Source: Candidatus Thorarchaeota archaeon
GTDB lineage: Archaea; Asgardarchaeota; Thorarchaeia; Thorarchaeales; Thorarchaeaceae
Reading direction: 5' to 3'
Length of the DNA stretch: 64,000 bases
NCBI GenBank assembly: GCA_029858305.1
Contig: JAOUFI010000003.1
Location: forward strand, 1 to 64,000
Shown: positions 42,016 through 50,973 of the stretch, one piece after another
Position numbering within the stretch: position 1 is the stretch's first letter
Layout: the number at the start of each line of letters is the position of its first letter
Program-made: the position numbers and the translations under genes
The notes under the pieces: model-generated
What the model saw: only the letters and a program-made list of their open reading frames with translations
Databases searched by the model: none
What the model was told of the DNA's origin: nothing

Positions 42016-43419
42016 TCAGCCAGTTTCTATGGCTTTCTTTGGAGCCCTTAGCTCTGCTTCAAGTTCTTCAATGTTCACTCTTGGTTCTATGCTCTTGGTC
42101 GCGAGTATTCCAAGTATAACAAAGTTGAGAATAATAGCTCCAAGTATTAGCGGGATACCTTCGTAATATGTATAGATGAAACCTGAAAAGATAGGTGCAA
42201 TTGTACCAACAAGCAGGACTAGAAGCGTTGACAGCCCCAGCATCTTCCCTAAGTCTGCTCGCGGCAGGGATTTCTGGATATAGGCACCCATAGTGGTTGC
42301 CCAGAGATTGTCATTTGTCGATTTCATCGCCGTGGCAATGAACGCAAGCGAGAGAATTACTCCGAGACCGGGATAGATGCTATCAAGCGTGGCAACCCAT
42401 TCCACTGGTGCAACATATTTTACATATTGTGCAATGATCAAGAGACCAAGTGCAAGAGGCATCACAGAATACACTGCAATTGTAATTCTCTTTCCACCTT
42501 TCTTATCAAATGAACGTCCGAGTAGAAGTGTTAATGGTACAGACAATGCAAGGGTGATCAGCATCATGAGGAAAATCTGACCAATATTAAACTCCAGAGT
42601 TTCATTAACATAGAATAAGCTTGAGAAACCATACATGTTATCACTCAGGGCATCTATCATCATAACTGCAACAAAGATAGGAAACACTCTAATCAGTAGT
42701 TTCAGGCCTCGCTTACTCTCTGAAATAAAATCCCTGATGATTGATGCGTTTCGATCCCTCTCTGGTATTGGGGTTGATTCCAACCATATCAACCGAATAA
42801 TGGTAGTAGCTAGGAATCCAACTGCACCGATAAAAAAGATCGTTCGCATTATCTGAATAAATGCCCATCCATTGTTGAACATTATACCCATGGCTAAGAG
42901 AGGACCTAGACCGAATAGAGCTCCCAGAGTGAAAAGACTGACCGCGACCCCTCCATATTTTCTATCGATGACTTGATAGATGTAAGCAGTACCCCCTTGA
43001 CCTGTAAAGTTTGACGTTGCAAGTGTAAGGAGCCCCATTGCAACAATCTCGATTCGATCAGCAAATGAGAGAATGAGAAAACCAATCCCGTTTATCACCA
43101 TGGTAATGATCGCGAGGTTTCTACGATTGTAGTTATCTGCAAGATAACTTGCAACCAGTGTCCCTATGAGCGTCACTATGGTCATTGAAGAAAAGAGAAT
43201 ACCTAGAATGAGGTAGGGGATTCCCAAGTCTCGAAGAAAGAGACTCAGGAAGTTCCAAACAACATTTAGACTTGCCATTATCCAGTTTGTTATTATGAAG
43301 ACTCTGAAGTTCTTGTTTGCCATCAGACTCCTGACTGAGTGACTCCAAGAATCATCGGCAACTTGCTCAAGAGGTACTTGGGGAGTTACTGTAGTCACAT
43401 CAATCGGGTCTTCGCTCAA
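42016..43419 (-). CDS. Major facilitator superfamily transporter
   Basis: 467 aa with about 12 helices in two halves joined by a cytoplasmic loop (ESKRGLKLLIR). The loop between helices 2 and 3 reads YLADNYNRRNLAIIT, the MFS motif A pattern (GxxxDRxxRR-like), and GRSFDKKGGKRITIAVY in the second half is its counterpart. A soluble N-terminal leader (residues 1-35) is unusual. Substrate cannot be predicted. Convergent with mutS. Confidence 0.8.
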   Translation of the reverse strand: MSEDPIDVTTVTPQVPLEQVADDSWSHSVRSLMANKNFRVFIITNWIMASLNVVWNFLSLFLRDLGIPYLILGILFSSMTIVTLIGTLVASYLADNYNRRNLAIITMVINGIGFLILSFADRIEIVAMGLLTLATSNFTGQGGTAYIYQVIDRKYGGVAVSLFTLGALFGLGPLLAMGIMFNNGWAFIQIMRTIFFIGAVGFLATTIIRLIWLESTPIPERDRNASIIRDFISESKRGLKLLIRVFPIFVAVMMIDALSDNMYGFSSLFYVNETLEFNIGQIFLMMLITLALSVPLTLLLGRSFDKKGGKRITIAVYSVMPLALGLLIIAQYVKYVAPVEWVATLDSIYPGLGVILSLAFIATAMKSTNDNLWATTMGAYIQKSLPRADLGKMLGLSTLLVLLVGTIAPIFSGFIYTYYEGIPLILGAIILNFVILGILATKSIEPRVNIEELEAELRAPKKAIETG

Positions 43420-43537
43420 AAGATTTCATTCTTCCATGGTGGCTGTTTTCTTGCTTAAGATAATCAAATTGACTTATGCAAGTTTAATGAATATGATGAT
43501 GAAGGCATCGAGATGAGTGCGAAATACACAGAATCGT

Positions 43538-44680
43538 TTATTTTGCCGAAAGAATTTCATGTGCTTTCTTTAGTTGCTCTATAATGTCAATACCTTGTGG
43601 ACACTTCTCTAAGCACTCTCCACATTCTTCACACGCAGAAGCATCCTTTCCTTGAGCCCATGGAGTTTTGCCAATCGTTGAATAATAGGATTTTGCCTTT
43701 GCCTGATCCCCATAGATCTGATAGCGTTGCAACGATTCAAAAATGAAGTTGATATTGACTTCATTTGGACAAGGTTGACAATACTTGCATTGAGTACAGA
43801 CAAGGTCACACAACTCTTTGAATCTCTTTGCAATACCGTCAATTGATTTCTTTTCTGTCTTAGTTAGTACATTATAATCAGCACTCGAAGTGATGCTTAG
43901 GTTATCATTCAGCATATCGCCAGAGCCCATTCCTGATAGTGCAACTGAAACATTCGGATTACTCAGAACAAACTTGAACGCCAAATCCACGTAATTCTCG
44001 CGTCCGGGTGTCAGCCACTCCTTCATTTCTTCTGGCAGATTTTTTCCTGCAAGACGCCCACCACCTACAGATCCCATAGTCGCTACAGCTAGACCTTTTC
44101 TACCTGCATAATTGATCATCTCATGATTGACTTGGTCCACTATATTGTATTGCACAAGCATTAGCTCAAAATACCCAGAGTCAATAATTTCTTTTAGAAC
44201 TTCAGGCGTATCATGGAAGGAGAATCCTAGATGCTTTATTTTTCCATCCTCTTTTGCCTTCATGGCGCGTTCCAGTAAATTGAGTCCCAGCACCTTCTCT
44301 TCAAACGTCTTTTTATTTAAGGCATGAAACAAATAGAAATCCACGCTCTCTTCATCTAATCGTTGAAGCTGTTCATCCAGATACTGATCAAAGTGCTCCT
44401 GCTTTGTGAACTCCTGCCGACCTACAGGGCATTTAGTTACCAGCGTGACACGTTCGCGATACCCATCTTTTAATGCCATTCCCAAGACTACTTCGCTTTC
44501 ACCACCGTGATAGGTCCAAGCAGTATCCACATACGTAATACCATTGTCAATTCCTTTTCGAATTAGCTTAATAGCTTCTAGTCTATTGATTTTACCATCT
44601 TCAGTTATTGGAAGACGCATACAACCAAATCCAAGTGCTGATACTTTAGTTCCTAGTTTTCCCAGCATTCTATATTGCAT
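43538..44680 (-). CDS. Aldo/keto reductase with C-terminal ferredoxin domain
   Basis: 380 aa. TIM-barrel with LGFGCMRLP, the catalytic tetrad region VDTAWTYHGGESE and TLVTKCPV, and substrate loop FLFHALN-type (DFYLFHALNK). The C terminus carries cysteine motifs CTQCKYCQPCP and CEECGECLEKCP, giving two [4Fe-4S] clusters. This matches the predicted aldo/keto reductase family COG1453, common in anaerobic bacteria and archaea, probably using ferredoxin-linked electrons. Single gene with its own start at 44680. Confidence 0.9.
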   Translation of the reverse strand: MQYRMLGKLGTKVSALGFGCMRLPITEDGKINRLEAIKLIRKGIDNGITYVDTAWTYHGGESEVVLGMALKDGYRERVTLVTKCPVGRQEFTKQEHFDQYLDEQLQRLDEESVDFYLFHALNKKTFEEKVLGLNLLERAMKAKEDGKIKHLGFSFHDTPEVLKEIIDSGYFELMLVQYNIVDQVNHEMINYAGRKGLAVATMGSVGGGRLAGKNLPEEMKEWLTPGRENYVDLAFKFVLSNPNVSVALSGMGSGDMLNDNLSITSSADYNVLTKTEKKSIDGIAKRFKELCDLVCTQCKYCQPCPNEVNINFIFESLQRYQIYGDQAKAKSYYSTIGKTPWAQGKDASACEECGECLEKCPQGIDIIEQLKKAHEILSAK

Positions 44681-44939
44681 GTTTTTTCAACTCGCGAGAT
44701 GTTTTTGCTATGCAACTTGCGCTTGTTAAATTCACGGTTTCTCGTGAGAGTTCATAATAAACCCATCAAGATGTGAATTGAATTCAATTGCAAAAGAAGT
44801 CATTATCCAAACATCGAGCACCTCTTTTTAATTCTTGCCTGGACTGTTTCACAATACACAATAAATGAAAACCAACAGATTTTATTTAGAGTAGGATATG
44901 AGTTGGATACCAAATCATCTGAGAAACACCTAATTTGGA

Positions 44940-45539
44940 ATGAGCTGCTTAGAATGGTTTGGTCATTGGAGGATTGAAAACGTGAGTCCTATAGAGATTC
45001 TTAGTGTGTTAGGCGCCTCTTTTCTCCTCTTCCGAATCTGGCTTGTTGAAATGAAGTTGCCTGATGAACTCCAATTTAGACGTAGATACTTCAGTCGTTT
45101 TTTCTCATATTATACAGGTTTCGCTCTCGTTTTTGGGCTTAGTTTCTATCCGTTTAATGTGATGGTAATGATCGCCTTCCCAATTATACTTGTGACATCT
45201 ATTTGGGACATCAACTTCTACCGCAGGTTCAAGACTCAGACATATTGGACCAAAAACCGTGCTTGGGTGTTAATTGAAAGACTCACTTTACACCCTCCTG
45301 TAGTCATAGTAGCTTTATTCATGATTTTTAATGATGCAAGAAATTACATCCAGCCCCCCAATCTCCTCATGATGATAGTAAGTGCTCTTATCCTCTTTCT
45401 TCCATTCTTCCTACTTGATGCACGGTGGACACGACGTTACAAATGGCCTGAGGCTGTAATTGTAATTGGACTAATGGTCGCATCTGGTGCATCGTTACTA
45501 CTTGCAGAAGCAATTCTTTGGGGTGTTCCATTTTGGTAG
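44940..45539 (+). CDS. Membrane protein of unknown function, paired with a glycosyltransferase gene
   Basis: 199 aa with about six hydrophobic segments (EILSVLGASFLLFRIWLVEM, YYTGFALVFGLSFY, PVVIVALFMIFN, LLMMIVSALILFLPFF, AVIVIGLMVASGASLLL). No family recognised. Overlaps the next gene by 7 nt and is therefore probably co-translated with it. A role in envelope glycolipid or glycan assembly is inferred only from that neighbour. Confidence 0.65.
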   Translation: MSCLEWFGHWRIENVSPIEILSVLGASFLLFRIWLVEMKLPDELQFRRRYFSRFFSYYTGFALVFGLSFYPFNVMVMIAFPIILVTSIWDINFYRRFKTQTYWTKNRAWVLIERLTLHPPVVIVALFMIFNDARNYIQPPNLLMMIVSALILFLPFFLLDARWTRRYKWPEAVIVIGLMVASGASLLLAEAILWGVPFW

Positions 45540-46819
45540 CTGAAAGCCAAAAGACATCTGATTCATTCTTGGAATACTTCAAGAAATCTCGGCTACTCAA
45601 AATTGGCCTTGCTTTCAATCTCATTTACTTTGTTGGTGCAATTTTTGGTTTGATTTACTTTTTCTTTGAGGGAACAGTTCTTGAAACTGTCTATACTGTA
45701 GACTTTCGTGTTTTCTATGAGGCTGGCCAAGTATTCATAAGCTCTCCAAGCGAAATCTACTCCGTTAATCCAAATGGATTGCCATTCAGATACTTCCCCT
45801 CATTTGCCGCATATATGGCTATATTCACAGGTATTCCATTACTAACACTCTACTTGATCAACATCACGCTGATGATGATTTGTAATCTGGGCATAGTCTA
45901 TTTTGTATATCAAGTGAGCCAACAAAAGGGAGTATCCACTTCCACAAAGAATTTTGAAAGAACACTTCTCTTTGTTTTCATTGCACCTCAGCACATTGTC
46001 AATATCATGTTTGGACAAATCACACAGCTGGCTATACTTCTAGCATTGATCGTGCTGTTTCTATTGCAGTCTTCAAATCATGACTCGCTGGGGTGGTTTT
46101 TTGTTACAGGTATACTAATCGGACTAGCAGCAACCCTCAAACCTTTCTTTCTAGTATTCATTCCTTTTATGGTTCCAATAACTGCAATGGACAGGGTACG
46201 TTTCAGTGTAGCTTTTAGACAATTAGTTGGAGTAGCTCTTGGATTCATGCTAGTAATGCTTCCAAATATTGTGTATTTCTTCACATACCCTTCCGCATTG
46301 GATGGTTTCATCAGAGTGAATCTTTTTGAAGATCTAACTGGTCAACACAGCACAAGCATTACCAAACTAGTAATAGCCTTTGTACCATTCTCTGACACGA
46401 ATCTATTACAAATTATTATTATTCTAATTTTAGGTGGGTTCCTATTCTTCAGAAGTTATGTCCGGTTTGTCAAGACTCCTCCCAATCAGAAAGATTATCT
46501 AAGACACTTTGTAGAGATGACATTTCTCATTCTTCTTGTCTATCCCGATTCATGGTTTCTCTTTCTTGCTATTTGGTATGCATTCTTGGCGCCATCAATG
46601 CTTCATCTATATAATTCTGATTCAGTTTCAGAAATGAATTTGCGGAAACTAGATTATCTATGGTCAGGTGCAAACAATTTACTAGCTTTCTTTTCTATTG
46701 GGATTATTCTACATTACCTAATACTCGGATTTGACCCAATTATCCCAATATGGCTGACAATCCTATTCATTCTATATGACCGTATCTCACAATTAGATAC
46801 TATTTCTACAACTTCATAA
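45533..46819 (+). CDS. GT87-like polytopic membrane glycosyltransferase
   Basis: 428 aa with about 10-11 helices. The first outside loop has the GT-C pattern YTVDFRVFYEAGQVFISSPS with FRYFPSFAAYMA after it, as in DUF2029/GT87 mannosyltransferases that use polyprenyl-phosphate sugars; the Asp of VDF is the likely catalytic residue. FGQITQLAILLALIVLF and GLAATLKPFFLVFIPF fit the family. I use the TTG at 45533, which has GGGGTG 7 nt upstream, rather than the track TTG at 45518. It may glycosylate the surface proteins in this window, which are rich in sequons. Confidence 0.72.
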   Translation: MVAESQKTSDSFLEYFKKSRLLKIGLAFNLIYFVGAIFGLIYFFFEGTVLETVYTVDFRVFYEAGQVFISSPSEIYSVNPNGLPFRYFPSFAAYMAIFTGIPLLTLYLINITLMMICNLGIVYFVYQVSQQKGVSTSTKNFERTLLFVFIAPQHIVNIMFGQITQLAILLALIVLFLLQSSNHDSLGWFFVTGILIGLAATLKPFFLVFIPFMVPITAMDRVRFSVAFRQLVGVALGFMLVMLPNIVYFFTYPSALDGFIRVNLFEDLTGQHSTSITKLVIAFVPFSDTNLLQIIIILILGGFLFFRSYVRFVKTPPNQKDYLRHFVEMTFLILLVYPDSWFLFLAIWYAFLAPSMLHLYNSDSVSEMNLRKLDYLWSGANNLLAFFSIGIILHYLILGFDPIIPIWLTILFILYDRISQLDTISTTS

Positions 46820-46871
46820 TTGGCATACCGTATGATTCTTATCAAAGAATAGCGGATAATCTACGATTGTT

Positions 46872-47693
46872 ATGACCGAAGACATAAGCTTGGAGAACTC
46901 GTCTGGCTCACCGATTTCTTTTTCATATTTGAAAAAATTCAATATCTATGCCGGTGTTCTTCATCTAATAACTGGAATACTCATGCTATTCTTGGGTTTA
47001 AATTTGGAGTGGGAGCAGGATGTTTATGCCTTCTATCTCGATTTTCAAATACTTCCTGTTGATCCATTCTTCGTAGTGCAACCGACACCTGTTGTCATAT
47101 TCACACTTTCATACATCGGAGTGATTCTGGCATCATTCCCGTTAATGTCAGCTCTAGCTCATTTCTTAATCGCGTTTCCACTGAAAGACAAGTATGTGGC
47201 AAATCTCCAGAAAGGTATGAACCCATACAGATGGTATGAGTATGCAGTATCAAGCTCAGTGATGATTTTCCTGATCACATTCCTCTTGGGAATTTGGGAT
47301 ATATGGTCACTTGTGATGATTGTTGTTCTGAATGCTATGATGATTATGTTCGGATATCTAATGGAGTATGTTAATCAGTATACAGAGAAAACTACCTGGA
47401 AACCTTTCATATTAGGATGCATTTCTGGTGGAACACCTTGGGTTGTCTTATTCGGATATTTCGCGGCCGCAATTAGTGCTGCAGAAACCAATCCTCCAAC
47501 CTTTGTGTACATTATCATATTCATGTACCTAATCCTCTTCAACATCTTTGCACTGAATCAATTCCTGCAATACAAACGAGTCAGTAAATGGAAAGACTAT
47601 CTCTATGGAGAACGAATGTACATTATTCTAAGCTTGATTGCGAAAACTCTACTTGCATGGATTGTTTTTGCTGGAATATTTGCACCATTCTAA
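46872..47693 (+). CDS. Heliorhodopsin
   Basis: 273 aa, seven helices. Diagnostic residues line up with heliorhodopsin 48C12: Schiff-base Lys258 in LSLIAKTLLAW (K241 there), Ser254 four before it, Glu123 counterion in RWYEYAVSSSVMI (E107), His97 in SALAHFLIAF (H80) and His31 in VLHLITG (H23). The inverted topology (N terminus inside) and long outside loop between helices A and B (WEQDVYAFYLDFQILPVDPF) also fit. Light-absorbing retinal protein with no known pump activity; signalling or enzyme-regulating roles are discussed. Retinal would have to be made by genes outside the window, or taken up. Follows the GT87 gene by 52 nt. Confidence 0.93.
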   Translation: MTEDISLENSSGSPISFSYLKKFNIYAGVLHLITGILMLFLGLNLEWEQDVYAFYLDFQILPVDPFFVVQPTPVVIFTLSYIGVILASFPLMSALAHFLIAFPLKDKYVANLQKGMNPYRWYEYAVSSSVMIFLITFLLGIWDIWSLVMIVVLNAMMIMFGYLMEYVNQYTEKTTWKPFILGCISGGTPWVVLFGYFAAAISAAETNPPTFVYIIIFMYLILFNIFALNQFLQYKRVSKWKDYLYGERMYIILSLIAKTLLAWIVFAGIFAPF

Positions 47694-47709
47694 TAAGATT
47701 AAACCAAAA

Positions 47710-47747
47710 GAGAGTATAATTGATTGAATCAGCAGCATTATACTCTC
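47710..47747 (+). terminator. 10-bp hairpin after the heliorhodopsin gene
   Basis: GAGAGTATAA and TTATACTCTC form a perfect 10-bp stem with an 18-nt loop, 16 nt past the stop, followed by ATTCCATTTCTTATTTG. T-rich but not a pure T-run. Likely 3' end of the 44940-47693 unit. Confidence 0.55.
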
Positions 47748-47948
47748 ATTCCATTTCTTATTTGACTGATTACGATTTGACTTGCTTACATTTTAGTATA
47801 TTGAACTCATTATTCCTATCGAACATATTTGAAGTATTTTGAACCTTTAAATTACAAATAGAGCGTTATGAGCAGATATTAAAATTTAGATTTTTATGTT
47901 ACGAAATCTTGCTTATTAATAATAAAATATTGTTAATTTTGTGATTCA

Positions 47949-49004
47949 ATGATGAAGTACGCTATTCTTAACAAAGCGCTTCTTGGAATGGTACTACTAT
48001 TGCTGGTATCATCCATAGTGGTTGTCAGTGCAACAACAACAACTGAGGATGAAACCACAGAGACTGAAACCACGACAGAAGACGAAACTACAACCTCTAT
48101 CAACGATGATGATTCCAATGACCGTGAAGTGACCGTCATGACGACATCTACACATGCTGAAATTGAATCAAAGCTTGAATCAGGAGGTACTGAAGACTCC
48201 TTCAAGATCGAAGTCGATGTTGGTGTTAACGGCGTTGAGTTCAAAATCGCATTTGAAGCTGAAACGGCAACAAATGAAACCGAAAGAGAGTTTGAGGTCG
48301 ATTTCAGCCAGCTAGTTGAGTTCATTGATGAGAACAGCAATGGTGTCTATGATGATTCAGTAGATACTGATGTTCAGACACTAGAGCTGAATAGTTTTGA
48401 ACCAATCGCATACACGACTGAGAACATTTCAGGGATCACCGTACATGTGTTTGATGTTTCAACTACCGATGGCATCTTTGGTGCAAGGATTTATGCGACT
48501 GGAGATTTCACCAATATCAACGGCAGTCTCATTGCTCCTACTCAGGTGAAGATTGATGTGTTCATTCACGACTTCAATTTCACAGACGTGGATTCACAGC
48601 TCGCCTTGAAGGTGGAACTCAGTAGTGAGTTGGAAACCTCTTTCAATGACCAGACCGAGGATGAAGAGGATGGGAGAGCCACCGATGAAGCAGCAGTTGA
48701 CATTCTCATGACAGACACCAATGGTTTCTTCTCTTGGAAGGAATCTGCTGAAATCGATGGAATCGCCCATCAGGTCAACTCTAGCATTCATGAAGTCTCA
48801 GCAACAGAACAAGAAATCTATCTGAACTACCCACAGGGTAGCGAGATAGTTCATGATCCTAAGATTGGTTTTGAGAATCTCCTTATCATGGGGGGGAATC
48901 CCTTGCCAATTGCGGACTTCATTGCTGACAACTTGCTTCCTATCTCCATTGGCCTTGCTATTGTCGTTATTGGATTAGTTGTAGTGGCTAAGCGAAGGTC
49001 GTAG
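47949..49004 (+). CDS. Secreted, membrane-anchored acidic surface protein
   Basis: 351 aa. Signal peptide (LLGMVLLLLVSSIVVVSA), then a low-complexity Thr/Glu stretch (TTTTEDETTETETTTEDETT), beta-rich acidic domains, and one C-terminal helix with basic end (IVVIGLVVVAKRRS). The start-to-end layout matches other anchored surface proteins of the window but there is no heme motif. A segment EFIDENSNGVYDDSVDTDVQ resembles calcium-binding Asp/Asn-rich loops. Function unknown. The ATG at 47949 or 47952 are both possible. Confidence 0.75.
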   Translation: MMKYAILNKALLGMVLLLLVSSIVVVSATTTTEDETTETETTTEDETTTSINDDDSNDREVTVMTTSTHAEIESKLESGGTEDSFKIEVDVGVNGVEFKIAFEAETATNETEREFEVDFSQLVEFIDENSNGVYDDSVDTDVQTLELNSFEPIAYTTENISGITVHVFDVSTTDGIFGARIYATGDFTNINGSLIAPTQVKIDVFIHDFNFTDVDSQLALKVELSSELETSFNDQTEDEEDGRATDEAAVDILMTDTNGFFSWKESAEIDGIAHQVNSSIHEVSATEQEIYLNYPQGSEIVHDPKIGFENLLIMGGNPLPIADFIADNLLPISIGLAIVVIGLVVVAKRRS

Positions 49005-49022
49005 TTTAATCATCGTGGATAT

Positions 49023-49057
49023 GGAGAAGAGATAGAATCTCTTCTCCTAATTTTTTC
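49023..49057 (+). terminator. Strong hairpin plus T-run between convergent genes
   Basis: GGAGAAGAGA-TAGAA-TCTCTTCTCC, a perfect 10-bp stem with a 5-nt loop followed by TAATTTTTTC, looks exactly like an intrinsic terminator. It ends the surface-protein unit and may also stop transcripts arriving from uvrA on the other strand, where the hairpin exists without the T-run. Confidence 0.75.
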
Positions 49058-49065
49058 TATAAAGC

Positions 49066-50964
49066 CTAGATGATGCCGAAGTCATCCAATTCCGTGGTGG
49101 AATCCTGCTTCAGAGCCAATTGATATGCTGGTTGCATCATCTCAGCAGTACTCTTCTTTGTGAGCCTAAATGGCGCCTCCGTCTGCCGAATCAAGCCTCT
49201 CTCCACGAACTCCCTCATATCTATTGGTAGCCAGATTTCACTGAAGTGATCCTTTAGATCGTAGTGTGTAATCTCATCCTCTTTTTCGAGTAATCTCTTG
49301 ACTGGTTCGATAAAGGTCTTCAAGTGTTCATCTAGGTAGCATTCCATCTTCTCCAAAACAGTTTCAACGAGGTCAAATGTTTTCTTTGGAGCATGAACAA
49401 ACTCAGTGAATATTGAATTGAAGAATTCTGGATTGAACTCCAATGCTTGAGCAGTAGACTCTCGTAACGGAATTGCCCTATTCAGAAGAACCTCAATGTT
49501 TGCCATGCGACGTATTCCAGAGGTCATGAAGTTGAGTGCGAAGTGAGGGTCATCTTTTACATCGAGCGCTTTGTATGCCTTGTTGATCAGGTCCTTGCAA
49601 AAGACATAGTTGAGCAATAACAAGTTCTCAAGGTCTCTGGAGCCTATGTTCTGGAGGTCTTCATAGAGATCATGAATCGTGTCATCTCTAGTGAACAGTA
49701 ACGTACTCTTTGAGAAGTACGAATGGAAAATGCTTCCATCTCTTACTCTGTGAACCAATTTTCGAAAGGCATCTCGTGTGAAGAGATAGGTATCAACATA
49801 GACATCCTTCTCAACTAGCGCCTTGTAATGCTGATAGATGTCGTCTCTTGTAACAATAAGTACATCGAGGTCTGACTTTTCCCAGACTGTATCGTAGGAT
49901 AGACTTCCCGCGAGCATGAGTGAAAGGACATATTCATCAGTCTTCACCTTCTGCACTAATTCTTCAGCTGCCACTCTATAATCATCCTGTACTTGCTTGC
50001 GTTCCACCTTCGAAGGTCCAACTAGAGTTGGTATAACCTCATCAGGAAGGAACGACTTCCAATTGAAGTGATACTGAGCCTCATTATACTCAACCACTCC
50101 TTTCTTGGTGATTTTAACTGGATTGATAGTCCGACGGAGAATTCGACGCCTGTGCAAGTGCTCAAGGTCTATGGTTTCCCAGCCACCCTGAGCGAATCTA
50201 TCGTTTATCTCTGTCTGCGTAGCCGTACCTTCATTCTCGGAGATGAAGTCTAGTACAGGCTTGTAAATGTCAAGGTCAAGTGTATCAAGAAACTCATACG
50301 ATTTCCTTAACGTTCGTTCAAGAGATTCGTGCGTCACTTTTGTATCAATGAAACCATCAAAAAGCTCGGGAAAGAGGTCTGGTTTGAGCTCCCTTCCTCG
50401 AAGGATGACTTCTCTGGGGGGGTAGATATCATTCAAGTAGCACAACAAGTATCCTAATTCGCTTAGGGCATGTATAAGAAAATGAAAACTGTGCGGGAGG
50501 TCTCTCTTGATATAGAGATACTTCTCTGACTTTGAGAGGTCGTATCGCACGGCAAGGTCGTATCCCATCTGTTGTAGCTGACGGTCTCGTGTACCAACAT
50601 TCTTGTTCAGGTTTTTGTAGAAATCAGTCAGTGAGCAATCTCGTGAGAAGACCAATTTACTATATGTCAAGAATTGCAGCAGTCCAAGACCTCTTGGTGA
50701 TTGAACATGTCGCATAAAGTCATCACGACTATAGATTTGCACGTCGATTGGAACTCCAAATTCGACAAGTCTTGCTGTGCGGTGCTTTCCATCATCTGTT
50801 ATGACGAAAGCATTTATGTTAGACCGCTCGGTGACCTCATCGTAAGCCATACTTCCGTAGACGATGATTCCCAGGACGTGTGTGTCCTTCTTCGCTCGGG
50901 CGATGAAGCTTGACAAAGCATCATCGAACTGCTTCCGTACTTGCGGATCTTCCATCTGCAACAA
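49066..50964 (-). CDS. Duplicated nucleotidyltransferase-helical-winged helix protein downstream of uvrA
   Basis: 632 aa made of two similar halves. Each has a polymerase-beta-type nucleotidyltransferase (NT) domain, a helical part and a short winged-helix-like end (ILRRTINPVKITKKGVVEY and LIRQTEAPFRLTKKSTAEM). Half 2 keeps the active-site pattern GSLSYDTVWEKSDLDVLIV with a third Asp in VYVDTYLF. Half 1 reads YGSMAYDEVTERSNINAFVI, so both metal-binding Asp of the SDxD motif are Asn and it should be inactive, though the third Asp (VPIDVQIYS) remains. Ten nt after uvrA, hence the same transcript. The target of nucleotidylation is unknown; MNT-type antitoxin, aminoglycoside-type and RNA-directed activities are alternatives. 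Confidence 0.82.
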   Translation of the reverse strand: MLQMEDPQVRKQFDDALSSFIARAKKDTHVLGIIVYGSMAYDEVTERSNINAFVITDDGKHRTARLVEFGVPIDVQIYSRDDFMRHVQSPRGLGLLQFLTYSKLVFSRDCSLTDFYKNLNKNVGTRDRQLQQMGYDLAVRYDLSKSEKYLYIKRDLPHSFHFLIHALSELGYLLCYLNDIYPPREVILRGRELKPDLFPELFDGFIDTKVTHESLERTLRKSYEFLDTLDLDIYKPVLDFISENEGTATQTEINDRFAQGGWETIDLEHLHRRRILRRTINPVKITKKGVVEYNEAQYHFNWKSFLPDEVIPTLVGPSKVERKQVQDDYRVAAEELVQKVKTDEYVLSLMLAGSLSYDTVWEKSDLDVLIVTRDDIYQHYKALVEKDVYVDTYLFTRDAFRKLVHRVRDGSIFHSYFSKSTLLFTRDDTIHDLYEDLQNIGSRDLENLLLLNYVFCKDLINKAYKALDVKDDPHFALNFMTSGIRRMANIEVLLNRAIPLRESTAQALEFNPEFFNSIFTEFVHAPKKTFDLVETVLEKMECYLDEHLKTFIEPVKRLLEKEDEITHYDLKDHFSEIWLPIDMREFVERGLIRQTEAPFRLTKKSTAEMMQPAYQLALKQDSTTELDDFGII

Positions 50965-50973
50965 CTCCTACTC

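Noticed and set aside
49066-50964. HEPN/MNT toxin-antitoxin interpretation
   Set aside because: Nucleotidyltransferase plus helical domains suggest it, but no HEPN ribonuclease motif (R-x4-6-H) is in a convincing place, and no separate toxin gene is adjacent.
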